A stretch of DNA of 64,000 nt, from assembly GCA_033807775.1 (NCBI GenBank), contig JAWVWS010001097.1, forward strand, positions 248,001-312,000. The letters run 5' to 3'. Shown in pieces: positions 30,299-41,814 of the stretch (position 1 is its first letter; every line of letters starts with the position of its first letter). The notes under the pieces were generated by a model. That model was not told where the DNA came from. It saw only the letters and a list, made by a program, of their open reading frames with translations, and did not search any database. This stretch comes from Saussurea involucrata. Taxonomy: Eukaryota; Streptophyta; Magnoliopsida; Asterales; Asteraceae. Position numbers and translations under genes: made by a program.

Positions 30299-33200
30299 CT
30301 AGATTGATTTCTTGTTGTCTCGAAAAAACGAATCCTCTAACTTCAGAGCCTCAGCAGACGACTTTTTAAACTTTTGCATCTGTTAGAACAAGATAAATGA
30401 ATCATGTGTTGCAATGCTTTGAATGTAATAATGACATTGGTGAACATAAAAACAAACCAAGTATATTTCATTGGGTCTGAATGGAATGTACATAGACCTA
30501 ACATCTATCTCAAAGGGTAGAGTGATTGTTTTCATAAAGACCTCTGAGTGGTGAACATCTGTTATGTATTTGTTTTAACACGAACTATGTAATGTAATTA
30601 TAAAGCACCCTATTCAAGGAGTAGGTCTATCTTATCACTGACTTGACACGTAGCTTAATAAGGATGAAATGAAGGAAACGTCTGAACCAAAATCAAAGTC
30701 ACGCATATCATGTGATGAATATTTATGTGCAAAAAAATGAACATATAGATGGATACAAAAAAAAGCCTAAAGGTTGTACCTTTTTGGGGATAACTGAAGC
30801 AATAATTTGTTAGTAGACAAAAAGAATGAATATCTGAACTTTATGGCATGCATTCAATCATTACTATAATTCACTTTTGTTATCTTATTGAGGATACCAA
30901 ATCTTACATCAAATATCAAATTTGACATCAGATCAGTCTAACGAGGACATCAAATCTTACACCAAATTCGGTGTAATGCATAGTAGCATTACACCAAATT
31001 TGGTGTAATACTATTCATGTATACCAAATTTTACATATATGGGAAAAGATAAAAGAGAATATACCTAGAATAGTACATTTTGGTGTTACTCATTAGAATA
31101 GATTTATTGTTTGCACCAATTTTTAATAGATTTGGTGTTACCCATTGGATAATGCCCTTAATAATTCCTCATAATTTGATTGTTTGATAATCGAAGTAAA
31201 GGTGAATGAGATCTGCTGTACCTGCTGTTTTCTGATGGAACTTGCATGCAGATTAGAGAGGTATTCTTCAACAACCCTTATCCACCTGTAAAGCAGAAAA
31301 AGAATCATATTTTCTATAATATAGAACACCCCGATGACCCTTCATCTGGACGGTATGCACTATTATGTTGTTTTTTTGGTTTTTATGCACTTGTGCATGT
31401 TACAAGTTACTTGTATGCACAAGTGCATACCGTCCAGATGAAGGGCTACCAGGATGTTCTTCAATTTTCCGTTTTTTTTAGGTTTTCCCCTGAACCTGAC
31501 CCTATAGATATATTCATGGAACCTAAAATTGATTAGGAATTTCAAAAACCGCCCACAACATGACACATGCATATTCATCATAAATATGGATATGTTATTT
31601 ATTATGAATGTGAGAGTCATGATGAATACTCATCCTGAATGTGTTATTCATGATGAATATTCATCCTGAAATGAGACATGTGGTGCGTTATGGACAGTTC
31701 TCGGGTTCCTAATCAATTTTTGGTAGTTAAGAACTTCCCTGTATTCACCATATATCTAAATATTGACACAATTTAAAGAAACTAACCACAAGCTTTTTCC
31801 CGACATTCCTTCAAAAAACGCAATGTGCCCTCCATGTTTTGTGGTAGCAAGAACAATATTTTTATTTTTCCTGTTCATAAATTATTCCAAAATCAGTCAA
31901 ACCATAGAGAAATCACCCAAAGATGAAAATCTCAAGGCATTAGTTCAAGCATGTGATTGCAGCTATCAATGCTAATTTTAGTAAGTTTATGAGGTTCAAG
32001 ATAAAATTTCCGATTAGATTAAGAACCAGAAAACAGCGACAGAAATGTGATCGAAATCACAACTTTAATCCAAGAAGTGTTTCACGTGTTTGCTGTTAAA
32101 AAATTGTGGCATGTTGAATTTGGGTGGAAATTGTTGGTGATTTTAGTGAATCATTAGGCTATTATGTGTAATTGGATTCATAAGAGAATGGTTGACAGTT
32201 AAGCTATAATGCAAATTAAAAAGAGGTACAGAGTGCACACTCGTATAAGTTAGCAAGAAATCAGTATCACAAGATGGCGCCATGTGGCGGGATTCAAGGG
32301 GGCAGATATTTAAGAGATCTGACACGATTTTAGTGTCAGCTGGTTCCATGTTATCAACTGGTGCTAACAATATTGTGGCTGTAGTATTTGACAGCAAGAA
32401 AAAATGTATTTGTGCGTACCGACACTCATCCCAAGGAATGGCTTCATCAGTGCAGATGGGATCGTCTATGGCGTTAAGACACAGAAGTGGCACCGATACA
32501 TTGGTAACCAGACGACCACTGCTAGCCCATCTATGAAATGCATCAATTGACTGGAGGAATAACACGGTATCATTCATCAATGAATAATATATACACTAGA
32601 GATGTTATTTTAGCAGAATGAATTATATATAAGAGAGAGGAGGGATGTTACATCAAAATTTCCAGCTATTCGAGCTGAGTAATTATTGAAGTCTCGAATT
32701 GAACGTGACTGCAAGGAGATGTCAGGTTATTGGTTAATACAAGCCAGCATTTCCATGATATATAGATACACAGGCTTAAGTTTACGTGAGAACCACAAAA
32801 ATTTTGAGAACCGTGAGAACATGTATATTCATTGATGCATATACACCATCAAAATATGTATTCTATCAATGACTTCCCCTATATATATATACAAGGGGAA
32901 GGTTAAAATAATAAGGCTAAATATCATGAGAAGGTAAAGGAGGAAAAGTTCATATGTAAATCATTTGAAAAAATGAATTTAAAGATGCATAAGTGAATCC
33001 ATCTGAATAATCTATAACGTCGATTCACATATTGTTGGGTGGGAATCAGACATCAGACTCTCTTCACAGGTATTTTGGTTGAAAACTAATGATATATTAT
33101 TGATAGAAATATTCAACAAGAATTTACAAACCGTACATAGGTATTTATACATATTCAATCGGCACCATTCAACCGATGCATCTATTCTTCTAACCGATGC

Positions 33201-36200
33201 AACCCTTCTAAAGTAACCGACACTTTCTAATTTAATAGACACAACTTTTCTAACTAATAATAACCGACAATAACTAACTAACATAATTTAACCCTTAAAC
33301 CTCTGTTTCTTGTCATTAACTTTCAACATTCCCCCTTAATGACAAAAACATTTAGCTGGGGTTCTTCGACCTTCGTTCTTCATTTGATGTGTCTTCACAG
33401 TAATGGTGCACCAATTATTTGTTCATCATCTTCGTATTGAACTAAGTTAACCTCCTCCTTCTTTGTACATTCATGTTTGAAGTGTCCAAATTTGTTGCAC
33501 TTGAAACATTTTATATGTCTTTTGTCTTCCTCCTTCCATTTGGTGCATTCGTATGCAAAGTGACCGAAATCACCACATTCATAGCATCTCAACTCTTTCT
33601 TGCTTTGTTCTCCTTGACTTGTACCTCTTCCGCGTCCTCTTTCTCCTTTGCTAAAGTTTCTTCCTCGACCCCTACCATAGCTTTGATTACTTGCACTTGC
33701 CATTAGAAGTTTGCTTTGGTAATCTTCTTCCGGTTCATCTTGACTTTTGAGGCGTTCTTCAAAAGTTATTATTCTTCCCATTGCTTCTTCAAATGACATT
33801 TTATCAACTTCCGAATATTGCTCGATGGATGCCACAATTGGTAGTAACTTCTTTGGAACGGAGTTCAGCAACTTTCTTACTAGTACTTTGTCTTTAAGAT
33901 TAGAACCAAGACTCTTATACTTCCCTCTTATGCTTCCCAATTTTCCCGCAAAGTCGTTCACGGTTTCGTTGGTCTTCATTTTTAAAGTCTCCAATTCGCT
34001 TCTTAAAGTTTGTAGGCGTGCTTTCTGAACTCGGTCTGCTCCTATATATCGTACTTTAATTGATTCCCATACTTCCTTCGCATTCTCGTACTGTGCAACT
34101 TGCATTAGAATATCTTCCGGCAATGTTGTGAGGATCATTGCTTTTGTTGTATTCATCTTTCTTTCATCTACTTTTTCTGTATCTTCAAGCGTTTCCCAAA
34201 GACCATATGCCTTTAAGATTGTTTCCATCATAATTGCCCATGCGGTGTAGTTTGTTTCATTCAATTTCGGGCATTGAAGTGTTACATTCTGCTCACGCGT
34301 TGTAGATGTTTCTCCTGTCTTCATGCTTTGTTGCTTTCTCACTTGCGATATTTCTTGCTTACTATCTTGCTGTGAAACACTGAGGTTTCTCTTACTGGTG
34401 AAACGCTAAGGTTTCTCTTGCCTGAAACACTAAGGTTTCTCTTACTGGTGAAACGCTAAGGTTTCTCTTGCCTGAAACACTAAGGTTTCTCTTACTGGTG
34501 AAACTCTAAAGTTTCTCTTGCCTGAAACACTAAAGTTTCTCTTTCCTGAAAACACTGGGTTTTCTCTTGCCTGAGACACTAAGGTTTCTCTTGCCTGAAA
34601 ACACTGGGTTTTCTCTTGCCTGAAACACTAAGGTTTCTCTTGCCTGAAAACACTGGGTTTTCTCTTTCTTGCCTGAGACAACCCGCCGGTTACGGTTGCC
34701 TACTTCGTACTCGTACTAAACTTACTCCGTCTTGGTGCCGCCCGGTCTTTTGCGACTCCTCGATTTTCTTACTTTCTTCAAACTCCTTTTTCCCTTTTTA
34801 TTTTTTTCTTTCTTGAAATAATCTTTAATATAAAATCTTTAATAATAAAAATATAATATAAAAGTCTTATATTATATAATATTAAAAATTATCTTATATT
34901 GAAATATCTATCTCCTTTCTCTTTTAGGTTTAAAAAAAATTGGGAAAATCCAACGATGGAACCTGCGTATGGGAGTTTTCGATCGCCGCTTGCTTCAACA
35001 AATTCAACTTTCTCCAATCGATTGTCTGGTTTGCAAAAACCGTTTCTATGCTTCGTTCTCTTCAATCCTTGCTTGAATCCGTCTTCAATCGAACCTCTCT
35101 GGTTTCTTTCAATCGATCGATGCTTCTGGTTATCAGCAACCGCTCTTCCGTTCTTCTCCAATCGGCGAAATCAAGGTATTCTCCCTCCTTCCTTTCTTAT
35201 TTTGCCGCTACTTTCTTCTCTCCTTCTTGCGGTTGATTCTCCAGAATCGGTGACCGCTCTGATACCACTGTTGGGTGGGAATCAGACATCAGACTCTCTT
35301 CACAGGTATTTTGGTTGAAAACTAATGATATATTATTGATAGAAATATTCAACAAGAATTTACAAACCGTACATAGGTATTTATACATATTCAATCGGCA
35401 CCATTCAACCGATGCATCTATTCTTCTAACCGATGCAACCCTTCTAAAGTAACCGACACTTTCTAATTTAATAGACACAACTTTTCTAACTAATAATAAC
35501 TGACAATAACTAACTAACATAATTTAACCCTTAAACCTCTGTTTCTTGTCATTAACTTTCAACACATATGCATCTTCAAATAATTTTTTTCAATGATTCA
35601 CAAATGAATCTTCCCTTCTTACCTTCTCATGGTATTTAGCTTCTTATTTGAAACGGCCCCTATATATACACACACTAATCACAAACAGATGTTATTAAGT
35701 AGGGAAAATCACATGAACGCTAGTTAAAAGCATATCCTCATTCTTCTTATATTTGCAAAAATCAAAGACATGGATTGATTACCTTTTCAATTCCTTCCCA
35801 ATCTGAAAGTCGAGTATAGGCTTCCTGGTGCCTACAAAAAACTCAAAATCCATAACTCAGAACTAAACTAGGGGTAGATTAAGATCATATACACCAAGTT
35901 CAAAGTTGAGAGTCTGAATGGAAAGAATACATACAATCGGTCACCAAGCTGCAAAAAGCAAGAGGTAAGAACAATGCAGACTTATGGGAAGTAGGAAGAA
36001 ATGGCAGGGAAACTTGGAGTATTATGATCATGTGTATTAATCGTACGTAGAGATATTATTTTTTCCTCTAAATTGAAATTCATGAAAATACTAACCAAAA
36101 GGTCCCAAGGATTACTGATAGCTGCAGCCCCAACAAGAGGTACGTTAATCCCTTCCTCGCCAAGATATTTTACCTGCAACATCAATCATCATAAATCAAA

Positions 36201-39200
36201 ACCTTAGAAGAAGTGATCATACACAAAGGAAAAGCACTAAGGGGTTGTTCGGTTGTTTTTTCATTAAGGGTCTGCTTGTTAACAACTTAATGAGCTTAAT
36301 GGGAATACATGACTGTTTGGTAGTGGCTTAATGATATAGAAATTGGCTTATTCGGTAAGCTTTTAGGGAGGAGCTTTATGCAGGAAGCCAAGTTTTTTCC
36401 AAACCTGCTCCTCCCAATTAAAAAAATACGCTCCCTCCATTTACTGAAAAACCCTCCCAATCTATAAAGACAGATTAATCCACACAGTTAGTTTTATCCA
36501 TACATGACTTAACGGAAAACCAGCCAAACAACCCCTGAGTCCTGTATGGATTAAGCTGTCAGTAGGGATTTAATCTTCTGAATGGATCAGGCTAAATTGT
36601 TGTTCAATTGTAATGTTGAAATCGGTCTGGATGTCAGAAATGACTATTTAACCCCTACCATGTTCCTCCACAAATACTGATTAAAGTACATTTTACAACA
36701 AAGATGACAGAAATGACTATTCGGCCATATTTTTCATTTATTAAAAATTGGCGCTATTAAGCTACTGTCGTAGACTCGTAGCTCATTGTTTTCCACAAAT
36801 ACACGTAGAAACATAGGGAAATGGCTATAAAAATTAAACAGTTGTACCAAAAGATTGGCACCAATGCTTGTTCCAACAGCATAAAGGGGGGTTTCGGGTT
36901 GGGTACGATGAAGATGATTGACTACTTCACCTAAATCATCAGACTTTCCTGCAGTGTAGAAGCAGTCAGACTGCACAAGCAAGCAATAAAGTTGTTAGTT
37001 GGCTATGCCCGATGAATCAATTATTCACCCGAGTTTTAAATTTCAATCAAGACTTGAACTTTAACAAAATGAGTAGATAGAGTAAAAAGTTACGGTGAGT
37101 GGAACGCCTCCTAGCCCACGATGATTGCTTATGACAACATTCCATCCATGTTTTGCCATCGAGTATGCAATCTTCCTAATATACTGCCATACATATACAT
37201 ATCGTATCATGCGAAGTACACAAAATGGAACAACAAAACATCAGAAATAAGAAACTCACAGGGGATTCAGAATCACTTGTTAAGCCAGGAATCAGTATCA
37301 CAACAGGAATATCAGCAACTGTATTGGTTCCATTGATTTGAAAGCTTGTCTCGGAAACTAGGCAGTCAAACAGGACAATATGAGATAAATCTGATAAATG
37401 ATATAATTGGCAGTAGTGTAGAGCCCTATAAAATATACATAATGAAAACTAATGCTACAACATTGAACTCCAACTGCCATAGTTTTTAAAAGCGGAATCG
37501 GGACTCGAGGCGTTTACCTTCCCTGAGGCGGTCTGAGACGCAAGCCTGGAGGCGGAAAACAAAAAAAAGTCATAAATATTAATAATAAACAAAACATAAT
37601 TCCATACCAAATTTTAAACGTCATAAATTCATAAAATTACTAGTTATAAGTCTAAAGCTATAGAAAATACATTATACATATAGAAAATCAAAATACATTA
37701 TACATATAGTCATTATAGTGATATAAAACATATACTTGATTGAAATATATATATATATAATACAATATATTATATATAAACTAAAAATATGGAAAATATT
37801 AAAAAAAAAAACTTTTGGGTTAATCTTTGATAGACACTTGATTCTTCTTGAGAGGAATATTTTATTGAGAGAGGAAAAAGTGAGAAATGAAGAAGGAAAA
37901 AAAAGGTTTTGGAAAGGTATTCTCATTGCTTAGAGGTGTAGAAAGTGGAGGAGAACTGGGTAGGAATGGAAATGGCTGATTTGTCTTTTGATTAGGAACC
38001 CAAAAGGACATCCTAACAAGGTTTTTTTGGTCTTTTAATATTAAAAGTAGAATTACCTTTTACTTCGAGTGTTTGACTTTAGTCACTTTACTTCAAAAAA
38101 GTAAAGAGTTCAACCCACCATGCTTTCAACGTTCAGGGCAACAGCAACTGAAACGCCTCAAAGCACCGTCTCACCCGTCAAGGCTTAAGCCTCGTCCTGA
38201 GACCATGAGGCGCCGCTTCATGAGCGGTTTGGACTGCCTCGCCTCGAACGATTTTGAAAACCATGCCATCTGCACATTAATCTCTAAGGGCCAAGTTTGG
38301 TTTTTTAATGAAATCCTACAGACATTGGATTTAGATATGGCATGAGGGTAATTGGTATTTCATGGGATTCCATAGGATTTGTTTGTAATAATGTTTTAAA
38401 ATAATAATCAATTAATAAAAGGTAATTTAATTATTTTTATAATTAATTATAATTTGTTTTTATATGTAAATAATGAAATTAAATTACATTCCAAATCCTA
38501 CAAACAAAAAATGAAAAAGATTTCAAATCCTTCTATTTAATCAAAATCCCTCAAAAATATTCCGTAAAACCAAATGTCCGTTGAACTGAATTTTGTGCTA
38601 CCAATTCAAACAAAATAAAAAGGCTCTAAAAATTATCAAAATCCAGGGAAGTTGTAAATAATCCAAATGGAATGCATGTTCAGAAAGCATGTGGCATCTT
38701 TAGTTGGCAACAGCAAGGGAATAAAATGCTGCAAATTTGCAAAGTATAATAACAACAGAAACAAAATTATTTTCCTACAATGACAATTCACTATCATGAA
38801 TTACCTGCCCTACTTGCAACTGTCGACCCAGGAATTTTACCAAGCAGGTGCACCTTTAAGGTGCAGCAAAGTCGTCCAATGTATTTTTAGCCGAATTCCA
38901 TAGTTTCAAGGGATTTTTTTTAAGTTTTTGGTTGATTCCCATCTTTTTTTGTTTTTTTCGTTGATCTCCTTGTATATGATATTATCCGGGAGCACCCCTC
39001 AGAGGTGCACCTTTTAAACCCCTTGAAGGTCCGCCCCTGCCTACTTGTTTAACTTCTATAATCAAACTTTGAGTTGTTGCATTTGAACACCAACACATCA
39101 CGGGGGAGGATATTCAGACTTCAGTGATTGTCTAAACAGACATCACATTCTTAGAATTATCCTTCTAGATAACATTCTCGTAAATTCTTTAAACCATTAA

Positions 39201-39960
39201 AGCCATTTAGTACCATAATTACTAAAAGAAGTTTATCACGTTATCATATTAATGTCACATTTTACAAGATTAACTATAGAAAACGAATTAAGGATCGTTA
39301 CCATCAGAGTTCATCAGCCAATCCAACGCTACTGTTCCACCATCGGAAGTGCGAAATATCTCTCTGGAAATACAAATACATCGGTAGGTTTAGAATGTGA
39401 AAATTGATTAACCCTATCTATGCTCCAAACAACATTTCACCACCTATCCTCAAAATCCCCTTGATTTACTTTATATAAATACCCAAAAATTCAAACTATA
39501 AGAGGATGAATTAATGTATGCTTTTTTTTACCTTTTGTAGGTGAAGCTAGGAGTGTTTACTATAAAATTCAGCAAAATAGTCTGAAGATGGGGACTAGAA
39601 AGCCATGGAGTGGCCAAGTATCTACATCAATCAATGGTGGAGATGTTAACAATCAGTCATAATTAAAAACTCTAAAAAGAATAATTAAGCAAAAGAGTAC
39701 GTAATTAACCTTCCATGAAGCAAATGACACTTGGAGACGACTTCTCTGTACAAATCGCTGGATGAATTGAAGGTGAGAGACACATTACCACCTCCAAATC
39801 CGCCGATAATGTCCGTTAGAATATGAAATTCGAGTAGATTGTGTACAAAAACAATCAAAACCAAAAACGCAATGAATAGGTAGTGAGAGAGAGGTATGAG
39901 AGTTAGGGTTGTGAACAACTGTTTGTAAGGTGTGACAATGTCTCCGGTGGCTGTCTCCAT
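30299..39960 (-). CDS. EMB8: EMB8-like alpha/beta hydrolase (membrane-anchored), 14 coding exons
   Basis: Exons on minus: 39960-39710, 39621-39532, 39363-39302, 37357-37260, 37183-37094, 36970-36848, 36173-36096, 35948-35935, 35831-35783, 32708-32652, 32550-32420, 31870-31787, 31285-31222, 30379-30299. All junctions are GT-AG and phases match, giving 423 codons plus stop. The protein has one hydrophobic segment (about 25-45: YLFIAFLVLIVFVHNLL), then YLATPWLSSPHLQT, LIPGLTSDSESP (oxyanion region) and SNHRGLGG. The likely triad is Ser232 in GTSIGAN, Asp333/334 in AIDDPIC and His363 in KHGGH. This is the EMB8/YheT esterase family, whose substrates are poorly known. Compared with remembered EMB8 proteins, about 24 residues of the lid are missing after NPWDLLLGDR. 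The gene is open despite a 2.5 kb copia and many small transposons in its introns. Confidence 0.9.
30885..31165. mobile_element. MITE-like repeat in the last intron
   Basis: The segment is built from direct and inverted CACCAAATTTGGTGTAAT phrases between TTATTGAGG and CCTTAATAA, which are near inverted ends. It lies between exons 13 and 14 of the EMB8-like gene. Boundaries are approximate. Confidence 0.4.
31325..31505. mobile_element. MITE family A, copy 2 (intronic)
   Basis: Inverted halves CTTCATCTGGACGGTATGCA and its complement enclose a loop around GTGCATGTTACAAG; outer ends match copy 1 (GGATGTTCTTC...GAACCTGACC). It lies 40 bp upstream of exon 13. Confidence 0.7.
31524..31721. mobile_element. 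Small MITE with TAAAATTGATTAGGAA inverted ends
   Basis: 198 bp bounded by TAAAATTGATTAGGAA and TTCCTAATCAATTTTT. Internal repeats of TCATGATGAATA/TATTCATCAT add further self-complementarity. It lies in the intron between exons 12 and 13. Confidence 0.55.
32132..32257 (+). repeat. Copia-1-type LTR fragment in an intron
   Basis: Starts TGTTGGTGATTTTAGTGAA and stays similar to the first 125 bp of the Copia-1 LTR (including GAGTGCACACTCGT), in opposite orientation. The similarity then ends. It lies between exons 11 and 12 of the host gene. It may be a decayed solo LTR; its end was not found. Confidence 0.6.
33033..33328 (-). repeat. Copia-4 3' LTR (left)
   Basis: 296 bp, TGTTGGGTGGGAATC to ACTTTCAACA. 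Confidence 0.92.
33395..34342 (-). CDS. gag: Copia-4 gag (two zinc knuckles)
   Basis: 315 residues. The N-terminal DUF4219/UBN2 region includes LNETNYTAWAIMMETILKAY and NETVNDFAGKL. A GRGRGR-rich linker (about 222-240) leads to two CCHC knuckles, CYECGDFGHFAYEC at 253-266 and CFKCNKFGHFKHEC at 279-292. The frame ends with a stop 67 bp before the 3' LTR, with no trace of protease, integrase or RT. Gag can in principle form particles and bind element RNA, while reverse transcription and integration must come from another copia. The start could also be the Met seven codons in. Confidence 0.9.
   Translation of the reverse strand: MRKQQSMKTGETSTTREQNVTLQCPKLNETNYTAWAIMMETILKAYGLWETLEDTEKVDERKMNTTKAMILTTLPEDILMQVAQYENAKEVWESIKVRYIGADRVQKARLQTLRSELETLKMKTNETVNDFAGKLGSIRGKYKSLGSNLKDKVLVRKLLNSVPKKLLPIVASIEQYSEVDKMSFEEAMGRIITFEERLKSQDEPEEDYQSKLLMASASNQSYGRGRGRNFSKGERGRGRGTSQGEQSKKELRCYECGDFGHFAYECTKWKEEDKRHIKCFKCNKFGHFKHECTKKEEVNLVQYEDDEQIIGAPLL
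34372..34680. repeat. Minisatellite in the Copia-4 leader
   Basis: About ten to twelve imperfect units of GAAACACTAAGGTTTCTCTT followed by GCCT or ACTGGT, period about 23-30 bp. It lies between the primer site and gag. Confidence 0.8.
35269..35564 (-). repeat. Copia-4 5' LTR (right)
   Basis: 296 bp, same ends as the left copy, followed by CATAT. Confidence 0.92.
36240..36536. mobile_element. MITE with AGGGGTTGTT inverted ends (intronic)
   Basis: 297 bp bounded by AGGGGTTGTTCGGTTG and the inverse of AGGGGTTGTTTGGCTGG; the homology continues inward for about 29 bp. It lies between exons 6 and 7. The ends suggest a hAT-like MITE, but no 8-bp duplication is evident. Confidence 0.6.
37480..38267. 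mobile_element. Element with CATRGTTTTYAAAA inverted ends (intronic)
   Basis: Left end CATAGTTTTTAAAAGCGG, right end the inverse of CATGGTTTTCAAAATCG. Both ends continue with GAGGCG-rich, partly inverted sequence. The middle is AT-rich with no coding sequence. It lies between exons 3 and 4. Superfamily undetermined. Confidence 0.5.
38288..38582. mobile_element. MITE-like repeat in the intron between exons 3 and 4
   Basis: Imperfect inverted ends GGGCCAAGTTTGGTTTTTTA and the inverse of GGACATTTGGTTTTACGG, with GGATTT/AAATCC phrases repeated inward. Confidence 0.4.
38817..39039. mobile_element. Small hAT-type element with 8-bp target duplication
   Basis: 223 bp flanked by perfect 8-bp direct repeats CCTACTTG (38809-38816 and 39040-39047). 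The right end reads CAGGGGCGGACCTT on the minus strand, a familiar plant hAT terminus. The left end CAACTGTCGACCCAGG is a degraded version. Internal AGGTGCACCTTTAAGGTGCA is self-complementary. It lies between exons 3 and 4 of the EMB8-like gene. Confidence 0.75.
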
Positions 39961-40677
39961 TCTCCGATCGTCAGTAGAAACCGTTGGTTGTTTGTATTGT
40001 TCATAAACGTGAAGGTTAATAAGGAGGGAAAAGGGAATTCCAAATCAAATAGTCAATAAACGTGAACCTGTAGCTCATTTGTTTAACTTCAACATTATTG
40101 GAAAAAGATGGAAACTTTGGCTAAAATTTTGCAAATTTAAAATTGTGACTTAGAACAAAATAACGGACATGTATTTACATAAATCATAGGTTACCTCATG
40201 TAGTATTGGGTCCGGTGAAAACCGTCAAATTTGGTATAAAAAAAAACGTGATAAGTAGTTATCAACTGTTGGATGAGAAATTGACGAACATTATGATGAC
40301 TGATGAGATGCATCAAGATAAGATGCACCGGATCAATTCATTTTTAAGCCACAATTCATGGGAGGATATTTGATCAAAAGTGATCAATGCTTAAAAAAAC
40401 CAAAAATATCATTTCTCATGTGATCTCATACCACCTCATGTATAGTTAAATGTAAATTTGGTTTATTGTGATTTACATAAATTAACATGTAGAATTCTTG
40501 AAAATAATTCTTAACAAAAAGCATCCCTAAGGTTCTATTTATAACGTATATGATCCCTTTTAATAACATGTTTAATTAGAGTGGGGTTAGTGAGTGGTAG
40601 TTTAGTCGATTAACCTTTTATCTCCATCTACTTTCATTTTTATAACACATTTGGTTCCTCTATCTACTTTCATTATA
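39961..40677. other. Upstream region of the EMB8-like gene
   Basis: Between the gene start and MULE-3. It must contain the 5' UTR and promoter, but no convincing TATA box or other site could be fixed. A short duplication of CTATCTACTTTCATT lies near the MULE border (about 40625-40675). Confidence 0.4.
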
Positions 40678-41814
40678 GAGTAAATTACGGATTTGGTCCC
40701 TGGGGTTTGAAAAACGAAACGAAAATGGTCCCTACAACTTTTTTATTCCAAATAAGGCCCTGTGGTCCTTATTTTCGTAACGATTTGGTCCCTAGCGCTA
40801 ACTCCGTTTCTCCACCCTCCGTTTACCCCCATTTTAATGAGGGTAAAGTCGTCATTTCAAGTTTCCCTTCCCTTTTAATAGATTAAACGCATTATTTCTC
40901 CAAAAAACATCGATCACACTCCTTCGTCTTCCACTCTTCCTCACCAAACACCCTGTTCATCATCGTCCTCACCAAGATCGACAAACAATCAGACAAATGG
41001 GTCCAACAATGTGGGAAATTCGATGGAACGACCTAGACTTTGATTCGTATGAAGTTTATGGTAATTTCATCCACTCCATTTCTCTTCGTTTTACTGTACT
41101 GATGCATCAACAAAGATTGAAAAAAATGTGCTTCTGTGTACACTTCTTATTTGGGGTTTTCTCCATATGAAATGTGTGTACAAATGTCACTTTTCAATCT
41201 CGTCATGTTAATAAGCTAAAAATAGGGTTTGTTCAAGTAGGAGTGATAATGGTTAATCTCTTTATGTGGTAATCTCTTATTGCAGAGCACTATCCCAATC
41301 TCATCACCATGAAGATCAATCATGGAGGATTTTTTACAAACGGTTCAGGAAGGAAGTACATGAATGGTAAGGTACGGTTCGTTGACTTAGTTGACCGTGA
41401 CGAGTTAAGTGTACATGTAGTGAATACTATGATCACTGAGATGGGTTATACTTCTCCTCAACCAATGTTCTATCATTTCCTTACCCCTGATTGTGACCTA
41501 GATTTTGGACTTCAACCCTTAGGAAGTGACCAGGACATTCTAAAATTGTTAAAGTATACTACTAAGTATAAATTGATTGAGTTGTACATAGAGCATTGGA
41601 CTACAACCTTAAACACTCACTTCAAATCACCAAGGGCTTCAAATGTTGTTATAGATGAAATGACAGGGGATGTATCACCACCACTTCGTAGGTGTAGAAA
41701 ACAAGCAAGTAGTTCTAAATGCAAGAAAAAACTACTTCTTGGATGGTTCGAAACAGAGACAAATATGCTACATGGAGATGGTGAATCACAAACAGGGCAT
41801 GTCATGGGCGAACC

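Larger units (their letters stand above)
33033..35564 (-). mobile_element. Copia-4: gag-only copia element in a host intron
   Basis: 2532 bp with 296-bp LTRs, CATAT target duplications (33028-33032 and 35565-35569), an initiator tRNA-Met primer site (35256-35267) and a polypurine tract next to the left LTR (AAGGGGGAA, minus strand). The only ORF is gag. I noted one difference between the LTRs (AACCGACA versus AACTGACA), so it is young. It sits between exons 9 and 10 of the EMB8-like gene, in the same orientation. Confidence 0.92.

Noticed and set aside
32143..32419. Continuation of EMB8-like exon 11 into the following sequence
   Set aside because: The frame is open, but the next conserved segment (KNKNIVLATTKHGGH) lies at 31787-31870 with matching phase and GT-AG borders; 32132-32257 is an LTR fragment.
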